64,000 nt of DNA, from NCBI GenBank assembly GCA_944326475.1, contig CALVEC010000004.1:101179-165178 (forward strand), written 5' to 3'. This stretch comes from Candidatus Gastranaerophilales bacterium. GTDB lineage: Bacteria > Cyanobacteriota > Vampirovibrionia > Gastranaerophilales > Gastranaerophilaceae. The position numbers and the translations under genes are program-made. Of this stretch, positions 36,187-45,188 are shown one piece after another (position 1 is the first letter of the stretch; every line of letters starts with the position of its first letter). Below the pieces are notes generated by a model. It worked only from the letters and a program-made list of their open reading frames with translations, searched no databases and had not been told where the DNA came from.

Positions 36187-36305
36187 AGTGTTATTATATC
36201 AGTCATTAATTTATTTATTAGAAAAATTAAGTTTTTTTTTATTTTTTGGCGATAATTATTTTGTTTCTGATAATATTGTTAATGCAAATAATAGGGAGTT
36301 TTGTT

Positions 36306-36926
36306 ATGTTAGACACTATTTTAATACATCTAATAACATTTATAGAAAAAGTTATTACGGCAACAGGTCCCGTAGGCATAAGCTTATTAATGGCAATAGA
36401 ATCCTGTAACATTCCGCTTCCGAGTGAAGCAATACTGCCGTTTGCCGGATATCTGGTAAGCAAGGGAGTTATAAATTTTCACGTAGCCGCTTTTGCGGGT
36501 GCAATCGGCTGCGTCATAGGTTCTATTCCCTCTTATTACATAGGTTACTACGGCGGAAGACCTTTTATTGAAAAATACGGAAAGTGGTTTCTTGTATCCA
36601 AAAAGGATTTGGAAGACGCTGACAAATGGGTCGATAAATACGGTGACTGGGCGTTTTTTATATGCAGAATGCTGCCGGTTATACGTACGTTTATATCACT
36701 GCCGGCGGGTATTTTAAAAGCCAGAAAACGTACATTTTTTACTTTTACGTTTCTCGGTTCTCTTGTCTGGAGCTATTTTCTTGTTTATGTCGGCGTAAAA
36801 ATGGGACAGAATATGGAAATGTTCAAACACCTCTGGCATAAATTCGATATTTTGATTATCGTCATTTGTTTAATTTTGGGCTTTATTTATGTTTACAAAC
36901 ACTTTAAACATTTGAAAGAGTCTTAG
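36306..36926 (+). CDS. DedA-family membrane protein
   Basis: 206 aa from ATG 36306, with TAGGGAG just upstream; a TTG further up adds an unsupported 20 residues. Family signatures are ESCNIPLPSEAILPFAGYL, CVIGSIPSYYIGYYGGRP and FICRMLPVIRTFISLPAG. DedA proteins are polytopic inner-membrane proteins, some of which recycle undecaprenyl phosphate. The exact subgroup is not decided. Confidence 0.92.
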   Translation: MLDTILIHLITFIEKVITATGPVGISLLMAIESCNIPLPSEAILPFAGYLVSKGVINFHVAAFAGAIGCVIGSIPSYYIGYYGGRPFIEKYGKWFLVSKKDLEDADKWVDKYGDWAFFICRMLPVIRTFISLPAGILKARKRTFFTFTFLGSLVWSYFLVYVGVKMGQNMEMFKHLWHKFDILIIVICLILGFIYVYKHFKHLKES

Positions 36927-36965
36927 ATATACTATATAATAAAAAAACAGGTTAAGGAGTTGAGT

Positions 36966-38414
36966 ATGTCCAGCAAAAATGTATACGGTTTGATATTAGC
37001 GGGCGGAAGCGGCAGCAGATTGTGGCCGATAAGCCGGGAGATGTATCCAAAGCAGCTTTTAAAGATTGCTGATGAATACACGCTGTTTCAGTCTACATTT
37101 TTGCGCCTTATAGACTGTATTGACGACAAAAACATATTAAGCATAACTAATGTAAAACACGAAGGTCAAGTTAGATATCAGCTTGATGAATTAAGGGAAA
37201 AGTTTTGCCGTAAATCAAGTTACAGAGTAATTTCCGAACCTGTAGGAAAAAATACAGCACCGGCTATTGCACTTGCAATAAAATATATTGAAGTATTGAA
37301 TGAGAAGAAATTTGACCCGATAATTGTTGCAACTCCATCTGACCATTGTATTTTTGACAACAAAAAATTTGCGAAAGCTATAGACGAAGCAATAAAATTA
37401 GCAGAAAACGATTATATAGTCACATTCGGTGTTACACCGACAAAACCGGACACCGGATTCGGCTATATTAAGACGAAAAATAATAAAAAACTAAAAGAAA
37501 TTTCTCCAAAAGCGCTAAAAGTTGAAGATTTTACGGAAAAACCGGACAAAGAAACAGCGAAAAAGTTTGCTGTATCAAAAAATTACTTTTGGAACAGCGG
37601 TATTTTTGTTTTTAAAGCGTCTGTTATGATGTCTGAACTGAAAAAATACCAGCCAAACATTTACGATATTATGAAAAAAATGGAAATCTCCTCCCAGACT
37701 CCGACCGTTCCGTATCAGGAGTTTGACCAAATGCCTGATATTTCTATAGACTATGCGGTCATGGAAGATTCAAAAAAATTAGTGCTTCTGCCTTTTGATT
37801 TCCACTGGGAAGATTTAGGTTCCTGGGAAGCAATTTATGAAATATCGGAAAAAGATGAAAACGGCAACTACATTCTCGGAAATGTAATAGACCTTGACAG
37901 CAAAAATTCAATGCTGTATTCAACCTCAAAACTTGTTACCACAATAGGTCTTGAAAATACAATAGTTGTAGAAACGGAAGACGCGATTCTTGTCTGCGAC
38001 CGCGACAGAGTACAAGATGTTAAACAGATTTACAGTTTCTTAAAAGAAAGAGACGATGAAACCCACAAAATACATAAAACCGTATACAGACCTTGGGGTT
38101 ATTATACGGTATTAAAAGAGGGTAACGGATTTTTAACAAAATGCATTTATGTAAACCCGAAAGCAAAATTGAGCCTTCAACTGCACCACCATCGAAGCGA
38201 ACACTGGGTCGTCCTTGAAGGCAATGCTCTGGTCATTAAAGGTGAAAATCAATTTAAAATGGAACCCGGTGAAAGCATTGATATAGACATAGAAGAAGTC
38301 CATTCGCTCCAAAATCCTTACGATGAACCTGTAATGATTCTTGAAGTACAAAAGGGCGATATTCTCGATGAGAATGATATTGTAAGATTGCAGGATATGT
38401 ACGGACGTGTATAA
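36966..38414 (+). CDS. manC: Mannose-1-phosphate guanylyltransferase / M6P isomerase
   Basis: 482 aa from ATG 36966 with AAGGAG at six bases. The nucleotidyltransferase domain begins LILAGGSGSRLWPISREMY and has PKQLL, FTEKPD and NSGIFVF. The C-terminal cupin (RPWGYYTVL, LQLHHHRSEHWVVLEG) is the type II PMI domain. It makes GDP-mannose for surface polysaccharide. The stop abuts the TTG start of rlmH. Confidence 0.94.
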   Translation: MSSKNVYGLILAGGSGSRLWPISREMYPKQLLKIADEYTLFQSTFLRLIDCIDDKNILSITNVKHEGQVRYQLDELREKFCRKSSYRVISEPVGKNTAPAIALAIKYIEVLNEKKFDPIIVATPSDHCIFDNKKFAKAIDEAIKLAENDYIVTFGVTPTKPDTGFGYIKTKNNKKLKEISPKALKVEDFTEKPDKETAKKFAVSKNYFWNSGIFVFKASVMMSELKKYQPNIYDIMKKMEISSQTPTVPYQEFDQMPDISIDYAVMEDSKKLVLLPFDFHWEDLGSWEAIYEISEKDENGNYILGNVIDLDSKNSMLYSTSKLVTTIGLENTIVVETEDAILVCDRDRVQDVKQIYSFLKERDDETHKIHKTVYRPWGYYTVLKEGNGFLTKCIYVNPKAKLSLQLHHHRSEHWVVLEGNALVIKGENQFKMEPGESIDIDIEEVHSLQNPYDEPVMILEVQKGDILDENDIVRLQDMYGRV

Positions 38415-38885
38415 TTGAATATAAAAATTATTGCAGTCGGAAAAATTAAAGAGAAATATACAAGCCAGGCAATAGACGAATTTGTAAAGCGCTTAAGTCC
38501 ATATTGCAGTTTGTCTCTGGTTGAGGTGCAAGCTCAAGAAATACGGGATGAGAGTCTTTGCGAAAAATATAAAGCACTTGAAGCAGAAAAAATTCTCTCT
38601 CAAATTAAACAAAATTCTTTTGTAATAACTCTTGAAATATTAGGTAAACAGCTTAGTTCAGAAGACTTTGCAGAAAAGTTAAAACAGCTTTCACAGGAAG
38701 GATATAATGAAATAGTTTTTGTCATTGGCGGGGCAAACGGGTTGTACAAGTCTGTTTCAGAGCGTGCGGATTTTAAACTTAGTTTTTCAAAAATGACTTT
38801 CACCCACCAGCTTATCAGAGTATTCCTCTATGAGCAAATATACCGGGCTTTTAAGATAATTAATAACGAATCTTATCATCGTTAA
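38415..38885 (+). CDS. rlmH: 23S rRNA (pseudouridine-1915-N3)-methyltransferase
   Basis: 156 aa. TTG start directly after the manC stop (MNIKIIAVGKIKEKY). SPOUT motifs: FVIGGANGLYKSV and the C-terminal SKMTFTHQLIRVFLYEQIYR with ESYHR. It methylates position 1915 in helix 69. Translation is probably coupled to manC. Confidence 0.95.
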   Translation: MNIKIIAVGKIKEKYTSQAIDEFVKRLSPYCSLSLVEVQAQEIRDESLCEKYKALEAEKILSQIKQNSFVITLEILGKQLSSEDFAEKLKQLSQEGYNEIVFVIGGANGLYKSVSERADFKLSFSKMTFTHQLIRVFLYEQIYRAFKIINNESYHR

Positions 38886-38959
38886 TTCAATATACGGCAA
38901 CCCATTCCCCGAGTCGGGGAGGGGTAGGGTAGGGAACGGCATGACGGGGAAAGGAAGCG
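38886..38959. repeat. Shared 3' flank of the chimeric flagellins
   Basis: CCCCGAGTCGGGG hairpin plus GGAACGGCATGACGGGGAAA is nearly identical to 10683-10739 downstream of the other chimeric flagellin. The duplication therefore extends beyond the coding region. Confidence 0.7.
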
Positions 38960-40963
38960 CTACCCTATCAACGACAAGACTATTGACGCATGGAGGTTTT
39001 GGGACTGAGCGAGGAGGGCGGAGGAGGTCTGCTGGAGAATCTGATTCTTCACAAAATCCGCCGACTCATTCGCAATATCCGCGTCCATAATGGTCGATTT
39101 TGCAGACGTAAAGTTCTGGATAGTCGTTGTTTGCGACTCGAGAATCGAGGATAGACGGTTAATCACTGCGCCAAACTCTGAGCGTTTTGTGTTTATGCGC
39201 GACAACACCTCGTCGATGTCCTCAATCGCTGCTGCGCAGGAGTCTGCAGACGAAAAATCCACATCAAACGTGCCAAGGTCAAATGATGTGTCGACATAAA
39301 TTGCTGATGTCGAACTAGAATCCGAACCAATCTGCAAACGAACGGCACCAGGAATCTGCACATCTCCTCCGCCGGTGCTGCCGCCGCCAACAGGCGTATA
39401 CATCTTAAACGTCGGCGGATATGTCGAAAAATCCCAGATACTCGTATCCCATCCTGACCAGTTAGAAGGGTCTTGCATTTCTGAGGTGGTGAGACCTTTG
39501 TTGTTTGATTCTACACTAGTGTTATCTGCAAAACCTATGCCATTAACTATTTTATCTAAGTTCCAAATAGAATTTTTAACTGAGGTATTTTGAACACTAT
39601 ATCCTAATAGCCCACCGCTGTTTGGACCCATAACTGTTCCGTTAAAGTAGGTATGATCTATTTCTGCATTTAGACATCCTCCTATAATACCGCCACCTTG
39701 TCCAGAATTAGTTGTAATATTGCAGGATGAATAGGAATTATTTACAATGCCATAAGAATAATTTTGTCCTAGTATTCCACCTACATAGGAATTTCCTTTT
39801 ACCGTACCAATTGTTGATGAATTTGTTATTTGAGAATTATCGTAATTTACTCCAATGAGTCCACCTATAATATCTCCTGTCCCATGTACATTAATATTGG
39901 TAAAAATTTTATCTATATTACTATTGAGTGTAACACCAATGAGCCCACCAGCTTGTTGTGAAGCGTTAATTTCTCCTGAAACATAACAATTTAAAATATT
40001 ACTTGCTGCAGCACCTCCAGATAATGAGCCAATCATCTCGTTTCCTTTTATGTTCACATTTTCTAGTCCAAGATTTTTAACTTCACCACCGGTTGTTCCT
40101 GAGCTGTTTCCTATCATGGCGAACAGTCCGACACCAACTTCATCCGGTCTGTTAATAGTAAGATTTTTAATAGAATACCCATTTCCATCAAGAACCCCGG
40201 TAAAACCTTCTCCTGTATCAACATTTCCAATCGGATCCCAGTTGGAGTAGGACGAGAGGTCGATGTCGTTCATGAGGATGTATTTGCCGTCTAAATCATT
40301 GCGGATGTTGTCGAGGTCTTGGGCGGTTTTGATGACTGTATAACCCTGGTCTATGGCTTCTTGTTCTGAAAGTCTGTTTATTTGTTGGATGAAGCCACTG
40401 CTGCTTTTTGCGTCAGGAGTGGAGTTTAGAGTATTGATACCCGCTAAAGAGTTAGTATCAGGCGTTTTAGCAGATACCCCCCCCCCCGACAGGGTGGAGA
40501 TGGTTGCAGTTCCTGTGTTTTGGGTGGTTAGATTCCATGTTGCGTTTGTATTAAATATGCTTTTGCCGTTGAATAACGTGCCCTGCTGGATTTGTTTTAG
40601 TTGGGCAACTAGTGAGTCTGCCTCGTTTTGCATGGCATCTAAAGAGTTTTCGTCGTACACGCCGTTTGCGCCCTGGACTGCGAGGTCTCTCAGGCGGTTG
40701 AGGATGTTTGTCATGTTTGAAAGTGAGCCTTCGGCGGTGTTTAGGAGAGAGATGCCGTCTTGGGCGTTTTTTTGAGCTTGTTTAAGTCCTCTGATATTTG
40801 CATTGAGGTTTGAAGCGACAAACATGCCCGCAGCATCGTCGGCAGCACAATTCACCTTATACCCCGTGCTCATGCGTTCTAATGCCGTGTTTAGGCTGAA
40901 CGATGCGAGGTTAAGGTTTCTTTGGGTTGTCAGCACTGATGGGTTGTAGTTTGTGCTTATCAT
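38960..40963 (-). CDS. Chimeric flagellin 2 with GLUG beta-helix (phase ON)
   Basis: 667 aa, open throughout. Residues 1-158 are flagellin D0/D1 as in locus 1, and residues 160-162 are Gly encoded by the poly-G tract. Then a linker, TAQDLDNIRNDLDGKYILMN with DIDLS, and about seven 27-residue GLUG-type repeats (GSLSGGAAASNILNCYVSG, GGLIGVNYDNSQITNSSTIG, GGILGQNYSYGIVNNSYSS). From 536 a complete C-terminal D1/D0 follows, ending LLAQSQNLHASIVLSLIG. GLUG repeats form right-handed beta-helices in adhesins (family knowledge). Here they replace the surface D2/D3, so filaments would display beta-helix domains. Confidence 0.93.
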   Translation of the reverse strand: MISTNYNPSVLTTQRNLNLASFSLNTALERMSTGYKVNCAADDAAGMFVASNLNANIRGLKQAQKNAQDGISLLNTAEGSLSNMTNILNRLRDLAVQGANGVYDENSLDAMQNEADSLVAQLKQIQQGTLFNGKSIFNTNATWNLTTQNTGTATISTLSGGGVSAKTPDTNSLAGINTLNSTPDAKSSSGFIQQINRLSEQEAIDQGYTVIKTAQDLDNIRNDLDGKYILMNDIDLSSYSNWDPIGNVDTGEGFTGVLDGNGYSIKNLTINRPDEVGVGLFAMIGNSSGTTGGEVKNLGLENVNIKGNEMIGSLSGGAAASNILNCYVSGEINASQQAGGLIGVTLNSNIDKIFTNINVHGTGDIIGGLIGVNYDNSQITNSSTIGTVKGNSYVGGILGQNYSYGIVNNSYSSCNITTNSGQGGGIIGGCLNAEIDHTYFNGTVMGPNSGGLLGYSVQNTSVKNSIWNLDKIVNGIGFADNTSVESNNKGLTTSEMQDPSNWSGWDTSIWDFSTYPPTFKMYTPVGGGSTGGGDVQIPGAVRLQIGSDSSSTSAIYVDTSFDLGTFDVDFSSADSCAAAIEDIDEVLSRINTKRSEFGAVINRLSSILESQTTTIQNFTSAKSTIMDADIANESADFVKNQILQQTSSALLAQSQNLHASIVLSLIG
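40477..40487 (-). repeat. Poly-G phase-variation tract (11 G, ON)
   Basis: Eleven C on the plus strand encode GGG plus part of the flanking codons. The frame continues into the GLUG domain; a change of one base would truncate the protein soon after residue 162. Confidence 0.85.
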
Positions 40964-41716
40964 TCCTGTATTCTCCTGTGATTGTTACGATACTTTTTTG
41001 TTTTTTTGTTTTTGGGTTTGTTGCTTTACTTTACGCGTCATCCTGAGCTTGTCTCAGGATCTGTACCAGCATTGATTGATAAAACAATCTATGAGGTTGG
41101 TTAAAAAGTATTTTTTTCGTCACGCGGGGATTGTTGCTGCCCTCTGCGTTTGTACAGATGCTGAAACAAGTTCAGCATGACAGAAGTTTTTTGCGAAAAA
41201 ATACGCTTTTAGCTTTTTGTTCCACCCATTCTTTTAAAAAGAATAGGTGGAGCCGAAGAAATTTGCCGACCTGCTGCTCCGCTCATACAGAAAGTAAATT
41301 TCACCCGAGTCTCATAACTCGCAGCCCATATTTTCGCATTAATTATTGTATATTTTTATAGTCATTGAAAATAACTACGGGCTGCTCAAACAGATGAGAC
41401 TAACCGTTGTTTAATTAACTTTCTGTAATTCGCTTTGCAAAGGTCGGCGGGGGTGTCGACCCTCTGCGCAGGATTTGCAGGTTAGTTGTTTCTTCCTATT
41501 CACTTTTCAATTTGCGATTTTTGCCGGATACCGGCGGGTTGTTTTTTTCGTCACGCGGGGTGTATTGATACCCTCTGCGTTGGTACAGATCCTGAGACAA
41601 GCTCAGGATGACGTCTTGTTGGTTGCCGGTGTCCGGCGGGTTGAGTAGTTGTTACAGGCAGTACTTTTGCCCGTAGTATTGTACATTATTGCATTTTATA
41701 TAGATTTTTTGAATTG
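40964..41716. repeat. Repeat field upstream of chimeric flagellin 2
   Basis: The first 60 bp match the locus 1 promoter region. Then follow palindromes of the CTGAAACAAGTTCAG family (41038-41065, 41153-41180, 41585-41612), the inverted 184-bp element, and blocks shared with 13236-13284 (inverted) and 13303-13445 (direct). No credible genes. Confidence 0.75.
41265..41448 (-). mobile_element. 184-bp inverted-repeat element, copy 2 (MITE-like)
   Basis: Reverse orientation of the 12861 copy, the same length to the base. The outer 70 bp on each side are strongly similar while the central 40 bp are unrelated. No coding capacity. Confidence 0.7.
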
Positions 41717-41717
41717 T

Positions 41718-41747
41718 ACAAAAGTTAGAACTTATTCATACTAAAGT
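41718..41747 (+). promoter_or_regulatory. Tandem ACTWWAGT operator pair
   Basis: ACAAAAGT (41718) and ACTAAAGT (41740), 22 bp apart. The second is 104 bp before the ATG, the same distance as at the 51528 flagellin. Confidence 0.65.
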
Positions 41748-41843
41748 TGGAAAATGAATAACAAATCTTATCATTGTTAATGTTTAAAAAACATACAAAC
41801 TGGGCATTAATTACATGTAGTATATAGAAAACGAGTGGTTACC

Positions 41844-42413
41844 ATGTCCATAAGCCCAATAATGTCAGCTATATCCCCAATGGTTATGTCTTATGCTCCC
41901 TCTGACACCAGCAAAGTCGAGGATACGGAGCATAAACAAATTATGCAGTCATTACAGGCTATCGGTATTACACCGTCAGGGAACAAAGAAACAGACAAAA
42001 CGCTTTTAAACACAATACAGGCACAACTTGCACAGACTTTGAATTTTTACGGTATTGCAGCAACGGGTGTTGCGGAAACTGATTACGTATTACTAAATAT
42101 GGTCATGAATGCAGTCGAAAGGCAGCAGGATAGTTCAAATGATTCATCTTCAGGTTATATTCCGTTTGAAGATGTCATGAATGCCATAAACATCACTCCG
42201 ACAGGTGATATCGAAGAAGACTACGACGACACAATAACAGAACTTGAATACCGTATTTCTACGGCTGCCGATGAAGAAGAAGAAGCCTACTATGAATCAC
42301 TGAAAACAGAAGTCGAAGAACAGTACACGGACTACATGTACAGCCAGTCAAGAAATGATATGTTCATAGGCTCCGGTCAACTCTCCTCAATCAACAGATT
42401 TATGATGATTTAG
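41844..42413 (+). CDS. GITPTG-repeat protein of unknown function
   Basis: 189 aa from ATG 41844. An upstream GTG adds three residues. Three imperfect repeats carry the same motif: GITPSGNKETDKTLL, GIAATGVAETDYVLL and NITPTGDIEEDYDD, each followed by a helix. Acidic, no signal peptide. Its operator pair matches those of flagellins, so a late flagellar or co-exported role is inferred; the function is unknown. Its last 27 bases overlap the convergent lipoprotein gene. Confidence 0.75.
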   Translation: MSISPIMSAISPMVMSYAPSDTSKVEDTEHKQIMQSLQAIGITPSGNKETDKTLLNTIQAQLAQTLNFYGIAATGVAETDYVLLNMVMNAVERQQDSSNDSSSGYIPFEDVMNAINITPTGDIEEDYDDTITELEYRISTAADEEEEAYYESLKTEVEEQYTDYMYSQSRNDMFIGSGQLSSINRFMMI

Positions 42414-43622
42414 CCGCTTTTTTAAGCCGGCGGTTATAACTTCTTCTGCCGTTTTTCTGCCTTCAAAAACAGGCTCCAACGCGTTTTCTAAAATATCATT
42501 TATTTTTTGATAATGTTCATTTACACCGGTAGGCATGCCTGTTTCAACTGACTTAAGAAAAACATCTGCGTGTTTTGGTTTTTTATCAGAATCCAAAAAA
42601 CTATCCGAAAAAGCCGCATCTTTTCTTGCAGGAACAATAAGTCCGCTTTTTGCAAATCTTTCCATAGAGTCTTTTGATGTAAGGTATTTTATGAGTTTGA
42701 TGTCAGCATCTTTATATTTTGAACTTTTAGCGACAGCATACCCTGAGGCATCAATATTCATAACCGAACCTGCAGAGCCTGACGGAAAACTTACAACATC
42801 CCAGTCAAAATCAGCTTCTTCTCTATATTTTGGTACAAGCCATCTGCCGCTTACATGCATAGCTATTTTTTCCTGCAAAAACATTTGTGCAAGTGTAAGG
42901 CTTGCTGTTTGGGCTTTTGAAGGTGCAGCATGGTATTTATTAACTAAATCGGAATATAGTTGTATCGGCTCTGCCGCACCCTCCAGTTCTATTTCACCTT
43001 TTTCATTAATTATGCGGGCATTATTGCTGTAAAGAAACGGAAGTAGAAACAGAATTTCACGCTCAACACCCGTTCCCCATTTTTTATTTTCAACATCGGT
43101 AAGTTTTTTTGCGGTTTCAACAAAATCATTTATACTCCAGCCATCACGCGGATATTGAACGCCAAATGCATCGAAAGCGTCTTTATTATAATAAACAACA
43201 AGACCTGATACATCTCTCGGAATTGCATACAGATTTTCTCCGTATGTAAAGCATTGAACAGCTTTTTCAAAAAATACCCGGTTTTGTATTTCTTCTTTAA
43301 AATATGGGGTCAAATCCTCAAACAGTTCTGCTTTTACGTATTTTGGCGCATAGTAATTGTTCATAAAAATCACGTCCGGTGCAAGATTAGAAGCAAACAA
43401 AAGGTGGATTTTTTGAAAATAATTCTGCGGAATATGTACAAATTCAACCTTAATATCGGGATTCTGTTTTTCAAAATCCGCTATCAAAGGTTTTATTATG
43501 GCAACTTCGCTCTGCGACCCCCAAGATGCAAATTTTATGACAGTTTTATTATCATAAACAGACTTACATCCACCTAAAATAATAACCACAAAAAATATAA
43601 CAGCCGCTAAAATTTTTTTCAT
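42387..43622 (-). CDS. Sugar-type ABC transporter solute-binding lipoprotein
   Basis: 411 aa. Signal peptide with lipobox LGGC (Cys about 19), then the family 1 solute-binding fold: IKFASWGSQSEVAIIKPLIA, DFEKQNPDIKVEFVH, FEDLTPYF, YAIPRDVSGLVVYYNKDAF. It would deliver a sugar or glycerol-phosphate to an ABC permease, but no permease genes are adjacent. It starts one base after the stop of the membrane protein upstream, suggesting co-transcription. Confidence 0.9.
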   Translation of the reverse strand: MKKILAAVIFFVVIILGGCKSVYDNKTVIKFASWGSQSEVAIIKPLIADFEKQNPDIKVEFVHIPQNYFQKIHLLFASNLAPDVIFMNNYYAPKYVKAELFEDLTPYFKEEIQNRVFFEKAVQCFTYGENLYAIPRDVSGLVVYYNKDAFDAFGVQYPRDGWSINDFVETAKKLTDVENKKWGTGVEREILFLLPFLYSNNARIINEKGEIELEGAAEPIQLYSDLVNKYHAAPSKAQTASLTLAQMFLQEKIAMHVSGRWLVPKYREEADFDWDVVSFPSGSAGSVMNIDASGYAVAKSSKYKDADIKLIKYLTSKDSMERFAKSGLIVPARKDAAFSDSFLDSDKKPKHADVFLKSVETGMPTGVNEHYQKINDILENALEPVFEGRKTAEEVITAGLKKRLNHHKSVD

Positions 43623-43623
43623 C

Positions 43624-44604
43624 TTAAAGCTCTAACAGCAATTCCATATTATTATCGGAGACCTCAAGCAAAGCTTTATAATTGCCGAGTTTTACAATAT
43701 ATCTTTCATTGTCGCCTTCATTCTCCGCCAGTCTTGAACGGATTTCATTTGTACTTAGCGAATTAAATTGCGCAAGCATGAAGACTTTCTTATTAATATA
43801 TCCGATAAGAGAAACTTTATTTTTATATTGAACAAGACATAAACCCTTATTGCGGGTAAGTTTAGAAGAACTCAAGAGAATAGGATTGTGCTTTTTTTGT
43901 ATCGGAGATGAAAGATACTCATTTATCGAAAATTCTGCCTTTTCATTATCCTGCTTTTCTTGAATTTTGCTTACAATGTTCGGTTTTGCAAAGTTTTGAA
44001 CATTTTTAGAAACGACAACATCTTCTTGTTCTTGTACCTGTTCGGTTTTTACATCTTCATCTTTTATATCGTCTGTATTTTTCTCAATTTCATTTTTAAC
44101 TTTTTGTGCGGCTGATGTATGAATCTTAGAAGATGTATGATATTGCATTTTTGGTTGAAGCGCCTCGCCGGCTGTTGCTTTAAAAAGTTCTGCAATTTTC
44201 TTTGCCAAAGCAACAGCAAGATTCACAAAAGTCATTAAAACAGATTTTACAGACTCTTTAAAATCCTCCGGAATTAAACTCTTTCTGTATTGCGACTTTG
44301 GCTCAATATTCTTTATGGTAGAAACTATCAAAATACCCGGTACAACTATCATCAGCAAAATAATTAAAAGCTGTGTATTCTGTTTCTTTTTATTGATCTG
44401 ATTTTCAATGTCAACATCATCACTGTAACTTGTCTGTGGAATAGCATATTGAACCGATGTGTTATATCTGGGGTCAGTTATTTTGTATTTGTATCCTGCG
44501 GCAAACACACCTAAAGACGGCATCATTAAAGCAAACGCCAACACCGCCGCCAATAATATTTTTTTTATTCTTTTGTTATTCATAATTTTTTCTGACATAA
44601 CCAT
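43624..44604 (-). CDS. Membrane protein, possibly FliO-like
   Basis: 326 aa. A signal-like N-terminus (NNKRIKKILLAAVLAFALMM) and a transmembrane segment around 77-95 (LLIILLMIVVPGILIVS). A long charged linker follows, then a C-terminal beta-rich module (LCLVQYKNKVSLIGYINKKV) reminiscent of FliO, where a basic segment follows the membrane anchor. The FliO reading is inference; no other export-apparatus genes are near. The start may be Met 1, 3 or 8. Co-directional with the solute-binding lipoprotein. Confidence 0.7.
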   Translation of the reverse strand: MVMSEKIMNNKRIKKILLAAVLAFALMMPSLGVFAAGYKYKITDPRYNTSVQYAIPQTSYSDDVDIENQINKKKQNTQLLIILLMIVVPGILIVSTIKNIEPKSQYRKSLIPEDFKESVKSVLMTFVNLAVALAKKIAELFKATAGEALQPKMQYHTSSKIHTSAAQKVKNEIEKNTDDIKDEDVKTEQVQEQEDVVVSKNVQNFAKPNIVSKIQEKQDNEKAEFSINEYLSSPIQKKHNPILLSSSKLTRNKGLCLVQYKNKVSLIGYINKKVFMLAQFNSLSTNEIRSRLAENEGDNERYIVKLGNYKALLEVSDNNMELLLEL

Positions 44605-44673
44605 TAACTATATTATACAGACAAAAAGCTGCTGATATTGTAACAAAATTGCAATATTTTTTTCAATCTCCGT

Positions 44674-45111
44674 TCAGGCAGATTTTATAAAATCCACCAG
44701 AGCTTTCAGACCAAGCTTGTAACTGTTTGCTCCAAAACCGGCAATTTGCCCGATACACACAGGAGCAGTTAAAGAATTTTTTCTAAATTCTTCCCTGTTA
44801 TGAATGTTCGACAAATGAACTTCAACACAAGGCAGCCCGACTGCAGCAATTGCATCTCTGATTGCAACACTTGTATGGGTGTAGGCTGCGGGGTTTATTA
44901 CAATGCCGCAGCAATCGTTTTTAGCTTTTTGTACAGACGTAACTATTTCTCCTTCAACATTGCTTTGAAAAGTTTCAATCTCCACCCCTAAAGTTTTTGC
45001 ATAATCATTTATTTCATTGATTATATCTTCAAGCGTCAAAGAACCGTATATCTCCGGCTCTCTTGTACCAAGCATATTTATATTCGGACCGTTTATTACC
45101 ATTATTTTCAT
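44674..45111 (-). CDS. aroQ: 3-Dehydroquinate dehydratase, type II
   Basis: 145 aa from ATG 45111 ([20 protein letters not shown]), preceded by GGGGAAAC; a longer frame is unsupported. Active-site Tyr in REPEIYG, His in VEVHLSNI, Arg in EFRKNS. It dehydrates 3-dehydroquinate for chorismate synthesis and so complements aroB, aroK and aroC at 28-31 kb. Confidence 0.96.
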   Translation of the reverse strand: MKIMVINGPNINMLGTREPEIYGSLTLEDIINEINDYAKTLGVEIETFQSNVEGEIVTSVQKAKNDCCGIVINPAAYTHTSVAIRDAIAAVGLPCVEVHLSNIHNREEFRKNSLTAPVCIGQIAGFGANSYKLGLKALVDFIKSA

Positions 45112-45188
45112 ATTGTTTCCCCTATATAACCAATTTATCATGCCTATGTATTTTTTGTCTAATAAATTGTTTATGTTATAATAAAACT

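Noticed and set aside
36227..36255. Sigma-28 promoter before dedA (TTAAGTTT...GGCGATAA)
   Set aside because: The -10 is good, but the spacing to the -35-like element is 13 instead of 11 and the gene has no flagellar link.
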